A stretch of DNA of 64,000 nt from contig NZ_FRCS01000026.1 of the NCBI RefSeq assembly GCF_900143005.1, positions 16,796 to 80,795 of the forward strand. Reading direction: 5' to 3'. The notes under the pieces were generated by a model. The model worked only from the letters and a program-made list of their open reading frames with translations. It had not been told where the DNA came from and did not search any database. The stretch's first letter is position 1. Every line of letters begins with the position of its first letter. Positions 16,712 through 25,259 of the stretch are shown in pieces. A program made the position numbers and the translations under genes. This stretch comes from Cryptosporangium aurantiacum (GTDB lineage: Bacteria > Actinomycetota > Actinomycetes > Mycobacteriales > Cryptosporangiaceae).

Positions 16712-17652
16712 CGTTCGTCCTCGACACCGACTCGCTGCCGTCCGAGCACCGGACCGACGCGCTGCGCGACGCGATCGCTCATGCCACCGTGCCGTCGCTG
16801 ATCCGTCTGGAGGATGCCGAGCACGTGCGGGCGCGGTTGGGGTATTGGGAACTCGGCGGCGGGACGAGCGTCTACAGCCATGAGGGCACTGGCCTGCGGC
16901 TGACGCGCGGACCGGCGCAACTGCGGGTGGCCGCACCCGAACGGGTCGCGCTGGCGTTACAGACCGGTGGCCGCGGGGAGTACCGCCAGGCGGGCGCTTC
17001 CCGGGTCGTCGACCCTGGTGACCTCATGGTGGTCGACCTCAGCATCGAATACGACTACTGGTGGACCGGCGAGGGCGGGTCGTTTGCGGTACAGGTCGAC
17101 CATGAGCACCTCGGGATGCCGGCCGACGCGATCCGCCGGGCGGCGGCCCGGCTGGATCCCTCGTCGGCTGTCCATACTCTGGTCCGCGCCCACCTCGAGC
17201 ATCTCCGGGCGAGCATCGCGACGATCGGCGCCATCCCCGGTGCCGCGGGACCGGTCGGTAGCGCGACGGTTGAGCTGGTCCGCGCGCTGCTCATGGACGC
17301 CGCGGCCGAGCCCCTCGATCTGACGCCAGACGCCCGGCTGGCCGCGGTCAGGCACTGGATCCACCGCCACCTGGCCGACCCGGCGCTGACGCCGCAGCGC
17401 ATCGCGGACGCGCACGGCATCTCGCTGCGCAGCCTGTACAACATTTGGTCGCACCCGGAGCTGAGCCTGAGCCAGTGGATCATCCACGAGCGGCTCGAGG
17501 CGGTCCGTCGCGAGCTGAGCAGGCCGGACAGTGACCGCGCGCCGATCTCGGCGGTGGCCAGACGGTGGGGCTTCACGGACATGCCGTACTTCAGCCGTCG
17601 CTTCCGCGAGAGCTACGGCGCGAGCCCGCGGGACTGGCGCCGGTCACACTGA
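16708..17652 (+). CDS. AraC-family transcriptional regulator (tandem paralogue)
   Basis: A 314-residue protein starting at ATG 16708 (MTFVLDTDSLPSEHRTDAL), coupled to the previous gene by ATGA. Both proteins begin with the same pattern, LDTDxLxxxxRxDAxRxA, showing tandem duplication. The C-terminal HTH pair is TPQRIADAHGISLRSLYNIW and PISAVARRWGFTDMPYFSRR with the family end YGASPRDWRR. The sensor domain is well diverged from that of its partner, suggesting different ligands or a heterodimer. The function is unknown. Confidence 0.9.
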   Translation: MTFVLDTDSLPSEHRTDALRDAIAHATVPSLIRLEDAEHVRARLGYWELGGGTSVYSHEGTGLRLTRGPAQLRVAAPERVALALQTGGRGEYRQAGASRVVDPGDLMVVDLSIEYDYWWTGEGGSFAVQVDHEHLGMPADAIRRAAARLDPSSAVHTLVRAHLEHLRASIATIGAIPGAAGPVGSATVELVRALLMDAAAEPLDLTPDARLAAVRHWIHRHLADPALTPQRIADAHGISLRSLYNIWSHPELSLSQWIIHERLEAVRRELSRPDSDRAPISAVARRWGFTDMPYFSRRFRESYGASPRDWRRSH

Positions 17653-17675
17653 ACTGGGGGGCCTCTACGTCCGCC

Positions 17676-18509
17676 TCAGACTTTGCGAGCTACACCGCAG
17701 TAGACGGCCAGTTCCGACGGATGGGTGCCGGGTTCGGGCCGCCACAGTGGATTCGAGACGACGCCGGGCTCGACCAGTTCGAGACCGTCGAAAAACGCGG
17801 CGATCTGCTCGACGGTCCGCAAGGTGTAATCCACCGCGCCGTAGCTGTGGGCGGTCACGGCGGCATCGTCGTTCTGCGGCGTGGTGATGCTGTCGTTGAT
17901 CACGAGGTAACTGCCGGGTGCCAGAGCGTCGACGATGGTGCGCACGACCTCTGCCGGACCGTCCGCGTCCGGGATGTGGCCGAGGATGCCGATCATCATG
18001 ACGGCGACCGGGCGGGAGAAGTCGAGGGTGGCCGCCGCGGCTTGCAGGATCCTCGCCGGATCCCGGGCGTCGGCGTCGATGTAGTCGGTAGCGCCTTCCG
18101 GGCTGCTGGTCAGCAGCGCGCGGGCGTGCACCAGAACCAGCGGATCGTTGTCGACGTACACGACCCTGGACTCGGGCGCGATGCGCTGCGCCAGTTCATG
18201 TGTGTTGTTGACCGTCGGTAGTCCTGGTCCCACGTCGAGGAACTGACGAATGCCGGCCTCGCCGGCCAGGAACCCGACGGCGCGGGAGAGGAAGAGGCGA
18301 CCGGCCCGAGCGAATTCGGCCATCTCGGGAAGCCGAGCGACGATGGCGTCGGCGGCGGCGCGATCTACGGCGAAGTTGTCTTTGCCGCCGAGCAGATAGT
18401 CCCACATCCGCGCGCCTGCTGGCTGGTCGGTGCGTAACCGGGCCTGCAGGTCAAACCTGGCACCGGAGGTCATCGACCCGCTTTCCGTCGACTGAGGACC
18501 ATCCTGCAT
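17676..18509 (-). CDS. SAM-dependent methyltransferase (Methyltransf_19)
   Basis: A 277-residue member of the actinobacterial Methyltransf_19 (formerly DUF574) group. N-terminal features are RMWDYLLGGKDNFAVDRAAA, then the SAM loop QFLDVGPGLPT, the acidic residues of VVYVDNDPLVLVHARALL and a later SYLVINDSIT strand. These proteins occur in many copies in actinomycetes; the substrate is generally unknown. It is convergent with the AraC pair and divergent from the PadR gene. Confidence 0.9.
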   Translation of the reverse strand: MQDGPQSTESGSMTSGARFDLQARLRTDQPAGARMWDYLLGGKDNFAVDRAAADAIVARLPEMAEFARAGRLFLSRAVGFLAGEAGIRQFLDVGPGLPTVNNTHELAQRIAPESRVVYVDNDPLVLVHARALLTSSPEGATDYIDADARDPARILQAAAATLDFSRPVAVMMIGILGHIPDADGPAEVVRTIVDALAPGSYLVINDSITTPQNDDAAVTAHSYGAVDYTLRTVEQIAAFFDGLELVEPGVVSNPLWRPEPGTHPSELAVYCGVARKV

Positions 18510-18559
18510 GAAAACAGCATAGTGATGACGTCCTCGCCCTCCACCTCCGAGAGTTCATT

Positions 18560-18569
18560 TACATATGTA
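18560..18569. promoter_or_regulatory. Palindrome TACATATGTA, PadR-box candidate
   Basis: A perfect 10-bp palindrome 24 bases before the PadR start. PadR regulators bind dyads built on ATGT/ACAT, and a third ACAT occurs just before the ATG (18591-18594). It probably mediates PadR autorepression. Confidence 0.5.
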
Positions 18570-18592
18570 GTTCATCGTCATATTCTGACGAC

Positions 18593-18946
18593 ATGACTGG
18601 AGCGAACTCGCGGATGCGAGAGCCGACGTACTTCATCCTCTCCGCCCTACAGGACGAGCCGCTGCACGGCTACGCGATCATCAAGCAGGCCGCGGCGCTC
18701 TCCCAGGGCCGCGTCACGCTGGCCACCGGCACGCTGTACTCGGCCCTGGACCGGCTCACAGCCGAGGGTTATGTCCGAGTGGTGAAAGAGGAGATCGTCA
18801 GCGGCCGGGCCCGGCGCTACTACGCCACGACACCCGAGGGTGACGCCGCCCTTCAGGCCGAGGCCGCTTATCTGGCTGATGCCGCCCGGGTGGTCACCGA
18901 TCGCGCCGTACGGATGGCGCGCCGACCGGCAGCAGGGCTGGCATGA
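18593..18946 (+). CDS. PadR-family transcriptional regulator
   Basis: A 117-residue winged-helix repressor: PTYFILSALQDEPLHGYAII, LATGTLYSALDRLTAEGYVR and VSGRARRYYATTPEGDAALQ are diagnostic of PadR subfamily 2. The stop overlaps the start of the following membrane protein (ATGA), the usual arrangement in which a PadR protein controls its co-transcribed partner. Confidence 0.92.
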   Translation: MTGANSRMREPTYFILSALQDEPLHGYAIIKQAAALSQGRVTLATGTLYSALDRLTAEGYVRVVKEEIVSGRARRYYATTPEGDAALQAEAAYLADAARVVTDRAVRMARRPAAGLA

Positions 18947-19851
18947 GCGGCGACCTGGAACGTCGCTACGCGCGCGTCTTGCGGCTCTACCCGGCTGCCT
19001 ATCGACGCGACCGCGGCCCCGAGTTGCTGGCGACGCTCCTGGAGTCGGCAGGGGACAGCAGGACGAGTCCGACCTCGAGGGAGGTGTCCGCGCTCGTTCT
19101 CGGCGCTCTGCGCGCGCACGCCGGCCAGGAGCGCCGAAGCGTCCGAGGCAGCTGGCAGTCCGCGTCCGGAGTGGCCGCGTTGATGCTGCTGGTGTCGACG
19201 ATCGCGAGCGCTCCGGTGAGCGTCGCCATTGATCTTGCTGCCGGGGCGCCGGCGACCCGGTGGGTGCTTCAACCGCACCTGCAGGACCTGGCCGCGCTTC
19301 CGCTCGGCGTGGTCGCGCTGGTCGCCGCTCTGCGGGGTTACTACCGCAGCGCCGCCGCGGCCGCCGCTGCCGCGTCGATCGTCGGAACGGCGGTCTTCTG
19401 GATCACGGGCAAGGACCTGCAAGGCGGGTGGATCGTTTACCTGTGTGTCGCGGGCCTGCTGCTACCGCTGGTCAGAGAGGCTCCGCGTCCCGCCGGTGGT
19501 CTGCTCAGGTACCTGCCGCTCGTCCCGCTTCTGCTGCTGACCACCGATCAGGTCATGTTGCGATTCTCCTCCGAGGCGGCCGGAACCGCGGGCGCGGTGG
19601 GCACGGTTGCGCTCTGTGTGGGAGTTCTGGTCTGGGTGGCGGTGGACGAGCGCGCCGCGGCGGCCGTCGGGCTCGTTCTGCTCAGCCAATTCCTGGTGAA
19701 GACCGTCGTCCTGGCGACCTTCGTCATCCAGAGCGGCGGAGCTCCACTGGCTCCGTCGGACATCGGTCGGCAGATGGCGCTGGCCGCTCTCGGACCGGCC
19801 CTGTTGCTCGCTGTCTCCGTCGTCGCCGTCCGCCGCCAACTCCGCCTCTGA
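18943..19851 (+). CDS. Membrane protein with permease-prefix-like N-terminus
   Basis: A 302-residue protein. The N-terminal cytoplasmic part LERRYARVLRLYPAAYRRDR matches the short domain often found at the start of PadR-linked membrane proteins. It is followed by about seven or eight hydrophobic segments (for example VAALMLLVSTIASAPVSVAI and PLGVVALVAALRGYY). No transport motif is recognised. The translational coupling to PadR suggests a drug- or envelope-stress-linked role, by analogy only. Confidence 0.75.
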   Translation: MSGDLERRYARVLRLYPAAYRRDRGPELLATLLESAGDSRTSPTSREVSALVLGALRAHAGQERRSVRGSWQSASGVAALMLLVSTIASAPVSVAIDLAAGAPATRWVLQPHLQDLAALPLGVVALVAALRGYYRSAAAAAAAASIVGTAVFWITGKDLQGGWIVYLCVAGLLLPLVREAPRPAGGLLRYLPLVPLLLLTTDQVMLRFSSEAAGTAGAVGTVALCVGVLVWVAVDERAAAAVGLVLLSQFLVKTVVLATFVIQSGGAPLAPSDIGRQMALAALGPALLLAVSVVAVRRQLRL

Positions 19852-19864
19852 TCGCCAACGATTG

Positions 19865-19880
19865 ATTAGTATGGACTAAT
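19865..19880. promoter_or_regulatory. Inverted repeat ATTAGT-N4-ACTAAT
   Basis: Perfect 6-bp arms 19865-19870 and 19875-19880 in an AT-rich pocket just after the membrane-protein stop and 56 bases before the SRPBCC gene. It is an operator candidate for that gene; the binder is unknown. Confidence 0.45.
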
Positions 19881-19935
19881 ATAAAGCGACGTTGTTACTG
19901 TGCGTCCGTTCCCTCGAGAACTGGAGCGCTCCGAG

Positions 19936-20427
19936 ATGAAGTACACCGTCTCGATCGAGATCGCCCTGCCGCGGGAGCGGGTGGCCCAGCTGCTCGCCGA
20001 CCCGGAACACCTGCCGAAATGGTTGCGGGGCATGGTGCTGCACGAGCCGCTGAACGGCGTGCACGGGCAGGTCGGCACCAAGTCGCGAGTGGTGATGCAG
20101 ATGGGACAGCAGAAGTTCGAGGGCACCGAGACCATCACGCGCCGGGAACCGGTGGACCTGCGCGAGATCCCGAAAGAGAGCATCGTCCACTTCGACCGCG
20201 AGATCGTCACCAAGGGCATGTGGAGCGCCGCGCGCGAACGCCTGACCGAAACCGGCCCGGAGACGACGCTCTGGGAGAGCGAGAACGAGTACCGGTTCAA
20301 CGGCTTGCTGATGCGGTTGGTGGGGCTGTTGATGCCCGGCGCGTTCCGCAAGCAGTCGCTACAGCACATGCGGGACTTCAAGGCATTCGCCGAGCACGGA
20401 ACGGACGTCCGCCAAACGGCGGGCTGA
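19936..20427 (+). CDS. SRPBCC (START-like) domain protein
   Basis: A 163-residue protein of the polyketide-cyclase/START-like fold: MKYTVSIEIALPRERVAQLL, DPEHLPKWLRGM, then beta strands such as SRVVMQMGQQKFEGTETI and a long C-terminal helix KQSLQHMRDFKAFAEHG. ATG 19936 is preferred over GTG 19900 because the domain begins there. Such proteins bind hydrophobic ligands or serve in toxin-like (RatA-type) or cyclase roles; nothing nearby identifies the ligand. Confidence 0.8.
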   Translation: MKYTVSIEIALPRERVAQLLADPEHLPKWLRGMVLHEPLNGVHGQVGTKSRVVMQMGQQKFEGTETITRREPVDLREIPKESIVHFDREIVTKGMWSAARERLTETGPETTLWESENEYRFNGLLMRLVGLLMPGAFRKQSLQHMRDFKAFAEHGTDVRQTAG

Positions 20428-20602
20428 TCCGCGGGGACCATCTGCCGCCGACCGCTGCCCATGGCCTAGGCGTACGCGGTAGACCGCCGACGGGAGAGGC
20501 CCGCCGGCAACCGAGGCCGTCAGTAACTAGCGGCGCGAAGAACTTTGTTGGACGGGGTCGGCGGCCCCTATGCCCGTCGGTGCCGGGGGTGTCGAGTGGA
20601 CG

Positions 20603-21571
20603 TCACCACCAGTAGTTGTCCTGCGGCGTGTACGGTTTCTCCAGTTCTGCGATCTCGTCTGGAGTGAGGGCAAGGTCCAGGGCGGTGACCGCGTCCTGGA
20701 GATGGTGCGGTTTTGTCGCGCCGACGATCGGGCAGGACACCGCGGGTTTGGACAGGACCCAGGCCAGAGCCACTTGGGCCATCGGAACGCCGCGGGCTTC
20801 GGCGATCTGTTCCACCGCGTCCACGACCGGCTTGTCGACGTCCCGGTCGAAGGCTTTGGCGACGTTGTCGGCCGAGGACCGTGTGGTCTGTTCGCCCCAG
20901 GGCCGTGTGGCCCGGCCCTTGGCCAGCGGCGAGTATGGGGTCAGGCCGACGCCCTGGTCGAGGCACATCGGGACCATGTCCCGCTCTTCCTCGCGTTTGA
21001 GCACGTTGTACTGGTCCTGCATCGCCGAGAACGTCGTCCACCCGTTCACCGCGGCGGTGTGCTGGAGTTTCGCGAACTGCCACGCCCACATCGACGACGC
21101 CCCGAGGTAACGCACCTTCCCGGCCCGGACCAGGTCGTCGAGGGTCGCCATGGTCTCCTCGACCGGCGTCTCAGGGTCGAAGCGGTGAATGTAGTAGACG
21201 TCGATGAAATCGGTGCCCAGCCGGCGCAGAGAGGCGTCCGCCTGCTCCAGGATCGCCTTGCGGGACAGACCGCTGCCGCCGGGACCGTCGTGCATCTTCC
21301 CGCTCACCTTGGTGGCCAGCACGATGTCCTCGCGGCGGGAGAATTCGCGGATCGCCCGTCCGACGAACTCTTCCGACGTGCCGCCCTGGTACACGTTCGC
21401 GGTGTCCCAGAACGTCACACCCAGCTCGACGGCCTGCCGGAAGAACGGGGCTGCGGCGTCCTCGTCCAAGGTCCACTGATGCATGCCCGCCGCGGCGTGG
21501 CCGTAGCTCATGCACCCCAGCCCGATCCGGCTCACCCGAAGGCCCGTCCTGCCCAGCCGTGTGAACTCCAC
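20603..21571 (-). CDS. Aldo/keto reductase
   Basis: A 322-residue NADPH-dependent TIM-barrel oxidoreductase of the YccK/AKR13 type. It starts [19 protein letters not shown] (GTG). The catalytic tetrad can be placed: Asp and Tyr in [11 protein letters not shown], Lys in IVLATKVSG and His in YYIHRFD. The NADP-binding segment is [17 protein letters not shown]. The C-terminus ends TPQDNYWW; the same tail, with flanking DNA, recurs as a fragment at 51419-51475. The substrate is unknown. Confidence 0.92.
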   Translation of the reverse strand: MEFTRLGRTGLRVSRIGLGCMSYGHAAAGMHQWTLDEDAAAPFFRQAVELGVTFWDTANVYQGGTSEEFVGRAIREFSRREDIVLATKVSGKMHDGPGGSGLSRKAILEQADASLRRLGTDFIDVYYIHRFDPETPVEETMATLDDLVRAGKVRYLGASSMWAWQFAKLQHTAAVNGWTTFSAMQDQYNVLKREEERDMVPMCLDQGVGLTPYSPLAKGRATRPWGEQTTRSSADNVAKAFDRDVDKPVVDAVEQIAEARGVPMAQVALAWVLSKPAVSCPIVGATKPHHLQDAVTALDLALTPDEIAELEKPYTPQDNYWW

Positions 21572-21668
21572 TTCGCTGCCTTCCCGGAGATCCCGTGAGC
21601 GAGCCCAAGCCCATGTCGGTGCATGCAGCTACGCCGCCGCGCGGTCCGTGCAGCGCCGCAACAGTTTC

Positions 21669-22442
21669 TCAAAGGCGCCCGGCTACATCGCAAGTGCGCC
21701 ACTGTTGGCGTTTCTTCTCGTCCCGGACGACCAGCCCGTAGGTAGCCAGCTCGGCACGCAACGCCGCCAGTTCGTCCTTCTTACCCTTGTTGAGGGCTTT
21801 CTGGCGGGCCTTGAACACCACGTGGGCGGCAGGCGGCAGCGACGGGTCCTCCTCGACCCAGGGCTGGAACCGGGCGGCGTGCGGATCGGTGTCCGACCAC
21901 GGGTAGCCGTGCGCGGTGAACGCGTCGCGGAGCTTCGCCTTGTTCAGGTCGTGGGACTCCCGGGCCAACTCCCGGGTGTCGCGGCCCAGCAGGACAAGCT
22001 TCTTGCCGTCGGGGAAGACGGCGCCGATGCCCTCACGGGCGATCTCGCGCGGCGCGGGCCCGTCGAAGAACGTTCCGAATCGGCCGCCGCGGTCCAGGGT
22101 GACCGTCTGCGCGGTGACGGTGACCTTCAGCCGCTCGTAGGTGGCCATGCCGACCAGAACCAGCCCGGCAACGGCACCGGCGGCGACCAATACCACCAGG
22201 CCCCAGGGCTCGGGCAGGTCCTCGACGAATCGCATCGGCCGGCGCAGCGGCTTCCAGGGGAAGTCGGCCAGCCAGCCGACGATCAGGTAGGCCAGGGCGC
22301 CCGTCCCGGCGCCCGCGGCGGGCAACCCGACCGCGACGACGGCTTTGACCGGTCCGGGCTCCTCGACAGTGGTGACGGACATGTCAGGCACGGTAGGGGC
22401 GGGCGGGACGACGCCGCCAGGGGCGATCGTCGGCGTGCTCAT
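21669..22442 (-). CDS. YqeB-family membrane protein
   Basis: A 257-residue protein from ATG 22442 (MSTPTIAPGG). Two hydrophobic hairpins lie at about 35-57 and 75-97 (GLVVLVAAGAVAGLVLVG), followed by a cytoplasmic PH-like beta domain (VTAQTVTLDRGGRFGTFFDG, IGAVFPDGKKLVLLGRD) and the diagnostic C-terminal block AHGYPWSDTDPH, ARQKALNKGKKDEL and VVRDEKKRQQWR. This order matches YqeB proteins of Bacillus and actinomycetes. The function is unknown. Confidence 0.8.
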   Translation of the reverse strand: MSTPTIAPGGVVPPAPTVPDMSVTTVEEPGPVKAVVAVGLPAAGAGTGALAYLIVGWLADFPWKPLRRPMRFVEDLPEPWGLVVLVAAGAVAGLVLVGMATYERLKVTVTAQTVTLDRGGRFGTFFDGPAPREIAREGIGAVFPDGKKLVLLGRDTRELARESHDLNKAKLRDAFTAHGYPWSDTDPHAARFQPWVEEDPSLPPAAHVVFKARQKALNKGKKDELAALRAELATYGLVVRDEKKRQQWRTCDVAGRL

Positions 22443-22611
22443 CGACTTTGGTCTACGGCTGTTGTCCGCCGTGCGTCCGGCCCCACCAGGCCGCCGGCGC
22501 GGCCGGCAGGGAGGGTCATTATCGCCAGCGCCACCCGGAACGGGCTGCCGGACCGTGGTGGCGGCTGGGCGACGAATATCGAGTGGCTGTGCAAGCCGGA
22601 GGACGGTCCCG

Positions 22612-23814
22612 TCAGCGAAGGTTGGTGTTGGCGCGGGCGGCCCGGATAGTGATGGCCGCGCCGAGGGCGCAGATGCCGCCGAGCCACAGCACCGCATCGA
22701 GGGAGAGGGTGTCGACGAGGACGCCACCGACGAGTGCGCCGAATCCGATCGACAGGTTGAACACCGCCACCCAGAGGGCGGAGGCCGGTTCCACGGCGTT
22801 CGGTGCCGCCTTGATCATCCAGGTCTGCAGTCCGACCGACATGCCGCCGTAAGCGAGACCCCAAGTGATCAGGAGGATGGTCCCGCCGGCCGGCCCTCCG
22901 CCCAGTAGCAGGTAGAGCGGCATCACCACCGCCAGGGCAACGGTGAGGACCAGCATGGTTCGGTACGTGTGCCGTCCCAGCGCTGCTCCGGCGACGAAGT
23001 TGCCGACCATGCCGGCCGTGCCGAAGGCGAACAGCAGCGGACCGACGAGGCGCTCGTCGATTCCAGACAGTTGCTGCAGTGCCGGGCTCACGAACGTGTA
23101 GGCCGAGAAGTGACCGGTCACGATGAGGAACGTTGCGAGGATGCCGATGCGGACGCCGGGGTTGCGGAACTGGTCGATCAGCAGTCGGGGACGGACGAGC
23201 TGAGGTGCGGCCAGCGGCGGTAGTACAGCCAGCAGCGCGAGCACGGTGACCAGCGCCAGGACGCTCAACGTGACAAAGGCGATCCGCCAGCCGACGAGCT
23301 CACCCATCAGGGTACCGAGCGGCACTCCGAACACGTTGGCGGCGCCGACGCCACCGAAGATGATCGCGGTGGCCCGCGGCACGTGCGCGGTGGCAACGAG
23401 CCGCACAGCGAGTCCGCTCGCGACGGCCCAGAAACCGCCGATCGCCACGCCGACCAGCACCCGGGAGGTGACCAGCACCGCGAAGTTCGGCGCCACCGCC
23501 GTCGTCACGTTCGCGAGCGTCATCAGGCCCATCAGGGCGAGTAACAGCGCGCGCCGGTCCATCCCGCCGACGACGACCGGCACGAGGGGCGCTGCGACCG
23601 CGGCGACCAGGCTCGGCACCGTCACCATCAACCCGGCTGTGCCTTCGGAGACCGACAGCGCCGAACCGACAGCGGTCAGCAGTCCGATCGGTAGCTGTTC
23701 AGCGGTCACCAGCAGAAATGTGCCTAGCGCTACCGCTGTGACCGCCGGCCAGCCACTTCGCGGCGCGGCGGACTGGGTTGCTGTCTGACCGGTGGTCTGT
23801 ACTTCATGCGTCAC
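22612..23814 (-). CDS. MFS transporter (DHA1/arabinose-efflux type)
   Basis: A 400-residue, 12-helix major facilitator. GTG 23814 is chosen over ATG 23832 because GGAGGG lies six bases upstream of it and the length then fits the family. It opens TAVALGTFLLVTAEQLPIGLL, and loop motifs such as GGMDRRALLLALMG and LGRHTYRTML are present. It is divergent from a TetR gene, with two operator palindromes in the 100-bp gap, so it is very probably an efflux pump under TetR control. The substrate is unknown. Confidence 0.9.
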   Translation of the reverse strand: MTHEVQTTGQTATQSAAPRSGWPAVTAVALGTFLLVTAEQLPIGLLTAVGSALSVSEGTAGLMVTVPSLVAAVAAPLVPVVVGGMDRRALLLALMGLMTLANVTTAVAPNFAVLVTSRVLVGVAIGGFWAVASGLAVRLVATAHVPRATAIIFGGVGAANVFGVPLGTLMGELVGWRIAFVTLSVLALVTVLALLAVLPPLAAPQLVRPRLLIDQFRNPGVRIGILATFLIVTGHFSAYTFVSPALQQLSGIDERLVGPLLFAFGTAGMVGNFVAGAALGRHTYRTMLVLTVALAVVMPLYLLLGGGPAGGTILLITWGLAYGGMSVGLQTWMIKAAPNAVEPASALWVAVFNLSIGFGALVGGVLVDTLSLDAVLWLGGICALGAAITIRAARANTNLR

Positions 23815-23834
23815 CGGACGCCCTCCGTTCATTC

Positions 23835-23887
23835 GGGAGCGATCGCTCCCATACGTGCCGCCACCGTAGTATGGGAGCGATCGCTCC
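23835..23887. promoter_or_regulatory. Twin TetR operator palindromes
   Basis: GGGAGCGATCGCTCCC (23835-23850) and GGAGCGATCGCTCC (23874-23887), centres 38 bases apart. The two copies are flanked by CATAC and GTAT in mirror orientation. They fill the gap between the divergent MFS and TetR starts, so one bound repressor pair could silence both genes. Confidence 0.8.
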
Positions 23888-23910
23888 ACAACTCGGGTAT
23901 GCTGCAACGC

Positions 23911-24492
23911 ATGGCACGCCCTCGGCAGTTCGACGAGCAGGATGCGGTCAGCACGGCAACCGACGTGTTCTGGCGCCGCGGCTACCACGCCACCTCGGTG
24001 CGGGATCTCGGCGCCGAACTCCACCTGACACCCAGCAGCCTGTATCGAACCTTCACCGACAAGCACACCCTGTTCCTGCGCGCACTCGATCACTACCGGG
24101 CTACTGAGACGGTTCAAGCTCAGCGACTGCTGGCCAGCACCGGCCGACCGATCCGGGAGGTGCTCCGGGAATGGATGGTGTGGCTGGTCACGTGCCAGTC
24201 CGGCGAGGAGCCGGGGCGGGGGTGCTTCGTCGTCAACACCACGACCGAGCTCGGCGGCGGCGACGTCGAGGTTCGCCGACGGATCGAGGCGTCGTTCGAG
24301 GTCACCCGGGAATCGTTGCGGTCGTTGCTGCAGGAAGGCCGTCGCACGGGGCAGCTATCGGACGGCCTAGATATCGATGCCGCAGTGGAGATGCTGTTCA
24401 CGACGGTGCTCGGCCTCCGGGTCCGGGAACGCGCCGGCCATGACGTCGCACACCTGACCACGGCCATCGACTACGCGCTCCAGGCGCTGTAG
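23911..24492 (+). CDS. TetR/AcrR family regulator of the divergent MFS gene
   Basis: A 193-residue regulator starting MARPRQFDEQDAVSTATDVF (ATG 23911; ATG 23899 is possible). The HTH is GYHATSVRDLGAELHLTPSS then LYRTFTDKHTLF. The C-terminal ligand domain contains EPGRGCFVVNTTTELGG, a pattern of the TetR_C subgroup with a conserved Gly-Cys. It is divergent from the MFS exporter. It is expected to release the twin operators on binding an efflux substrate. Confidence 0.92.
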   Translation: MARPRQFDEQDAVSTATDVFWRRGYHATSVRDLGAELHLTPSSLYRTFTDKHTLFLRALDHYRATETVQAQRLLASTGRPIREVLREWMVWLVTCQSGEEPGRGCFVVNTTTELGGGDVEVRRRIEASFEVTRESLRSLLQEGRRTGQLSDGLDIDAAVEMLFTTVLGLRVRERAGHDVAHLTTAIDYALQAL

Positions 24493-24577
24493 TCCACAAC
24501 GGCGCCGTATCCACGACGTCGTCATCGGTCTGCGTGGCGGCCGGCCGCGCCGCTACTCCGACACGCGAGCACCAGTG

Positions 24578-25177
24578 CTATCGCGTCTGAGCCGGAAGGC
24601 GAGACCGGAGCAGGCTGAGCGCGGCATCCTTAGCGAGCCGGGCGGCTTCGGTATCGCTCGCATGATCGGCGAGGACGGTCGCGCCTACCCGAAGGGCGAG
24701 CATCTGCTTGGCGACATCGACGGCGTCGGCAACACCGGCGCGTCCGGCGATGTCGGTCAGCACAGCGAGCTGGCGCTGCAGGTGCTGATGGGCCACCGCG
24801 CGGGCCGTACCGTCCCCGTGCTGCTGCGTGGCTGCGTTGAGGATCGCGCAGCCACGGAAGGTCGGCTCGTCGTGCCACCGGGCGAGCGCGTCGAAGACCG
24901 CGCTGAGCTGGTCTAGCGGGTCGTCGCCGGCGGCGGCGACGGCGTCGTGCACCCAGCGCAGGATGCGGTCACTCTGCGCCTCCAGAACCGCACGGACCAG
25001 CCCTTGCTTGGATCCGAAGTGGCGATACAGCGTCTCCTTCGAGATACCGATTATCGCGCACAGCTCGGCCACCCCGATGCCGTCGAGCCCTCGTTGGTAG
25101 AGCAGGCGGGTGGCCGCCTGCAGGATGCCGGCGCGGGTCTGCGCCGGATCGAGGGTCGCGCCTTTGGCAACGGGCAT
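24578..25177 (-). CDS. TetR/AcrR family regulator
   Basis: A 199-residue protein (ATG 25177, MPVAKGATLDPAQTRAGIL). The HTH is GLDGIGVAELCAIIGISKET then LYRHFGSKQGLV. The ligand domain has FRGCAILNAATQQHGDG. It is divergent from an alpha/beta hydrolase-MFS pair, with a 14-bp palindrome between, so it is the probable local repressor of that pair. Confidence 0.92.
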   Translation of the reverse strand: MPVAKGATLDPAQTRAGILQAATRLLYQRGLDGIGVAELCAIIGISKETLYRHFGSKQGLVRAVLEAQSDRILRWVHDAVAAAGDDPLDQLSAVFDALARWHDEPTFRGCAILNAATQQHGDGTARAVAHQHLQRQLAVLTDIAGRAGVADAVDVAKQMLALRVGATVLADHASDTEAARLAKDAALSLLRSRLPAQTR

Positions 25178-25229
25178 GACCGAGATGGTACCGAGCGGTT
25201 TGAAGTCTCTGCTAGCGTGCGACCTCATC

Positions 25230-25243
25230 GAACCGATCGGTTC
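25230..25243. promoter_or_regulatory. Palindrome GAACCGATCGGTTC, TetR operator
   Basis: A perfect 14-bp palindrome seventeen bases before the hydrolase ATG. A weaker copy, ACCGAGCGGTTT, lies closer to the TetR start (about 25190-25201), which would suit divergent control of both genes. Confidence 0.7.
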
Positions 25244-25259
25244 TATCTCGGGAGGGCGT

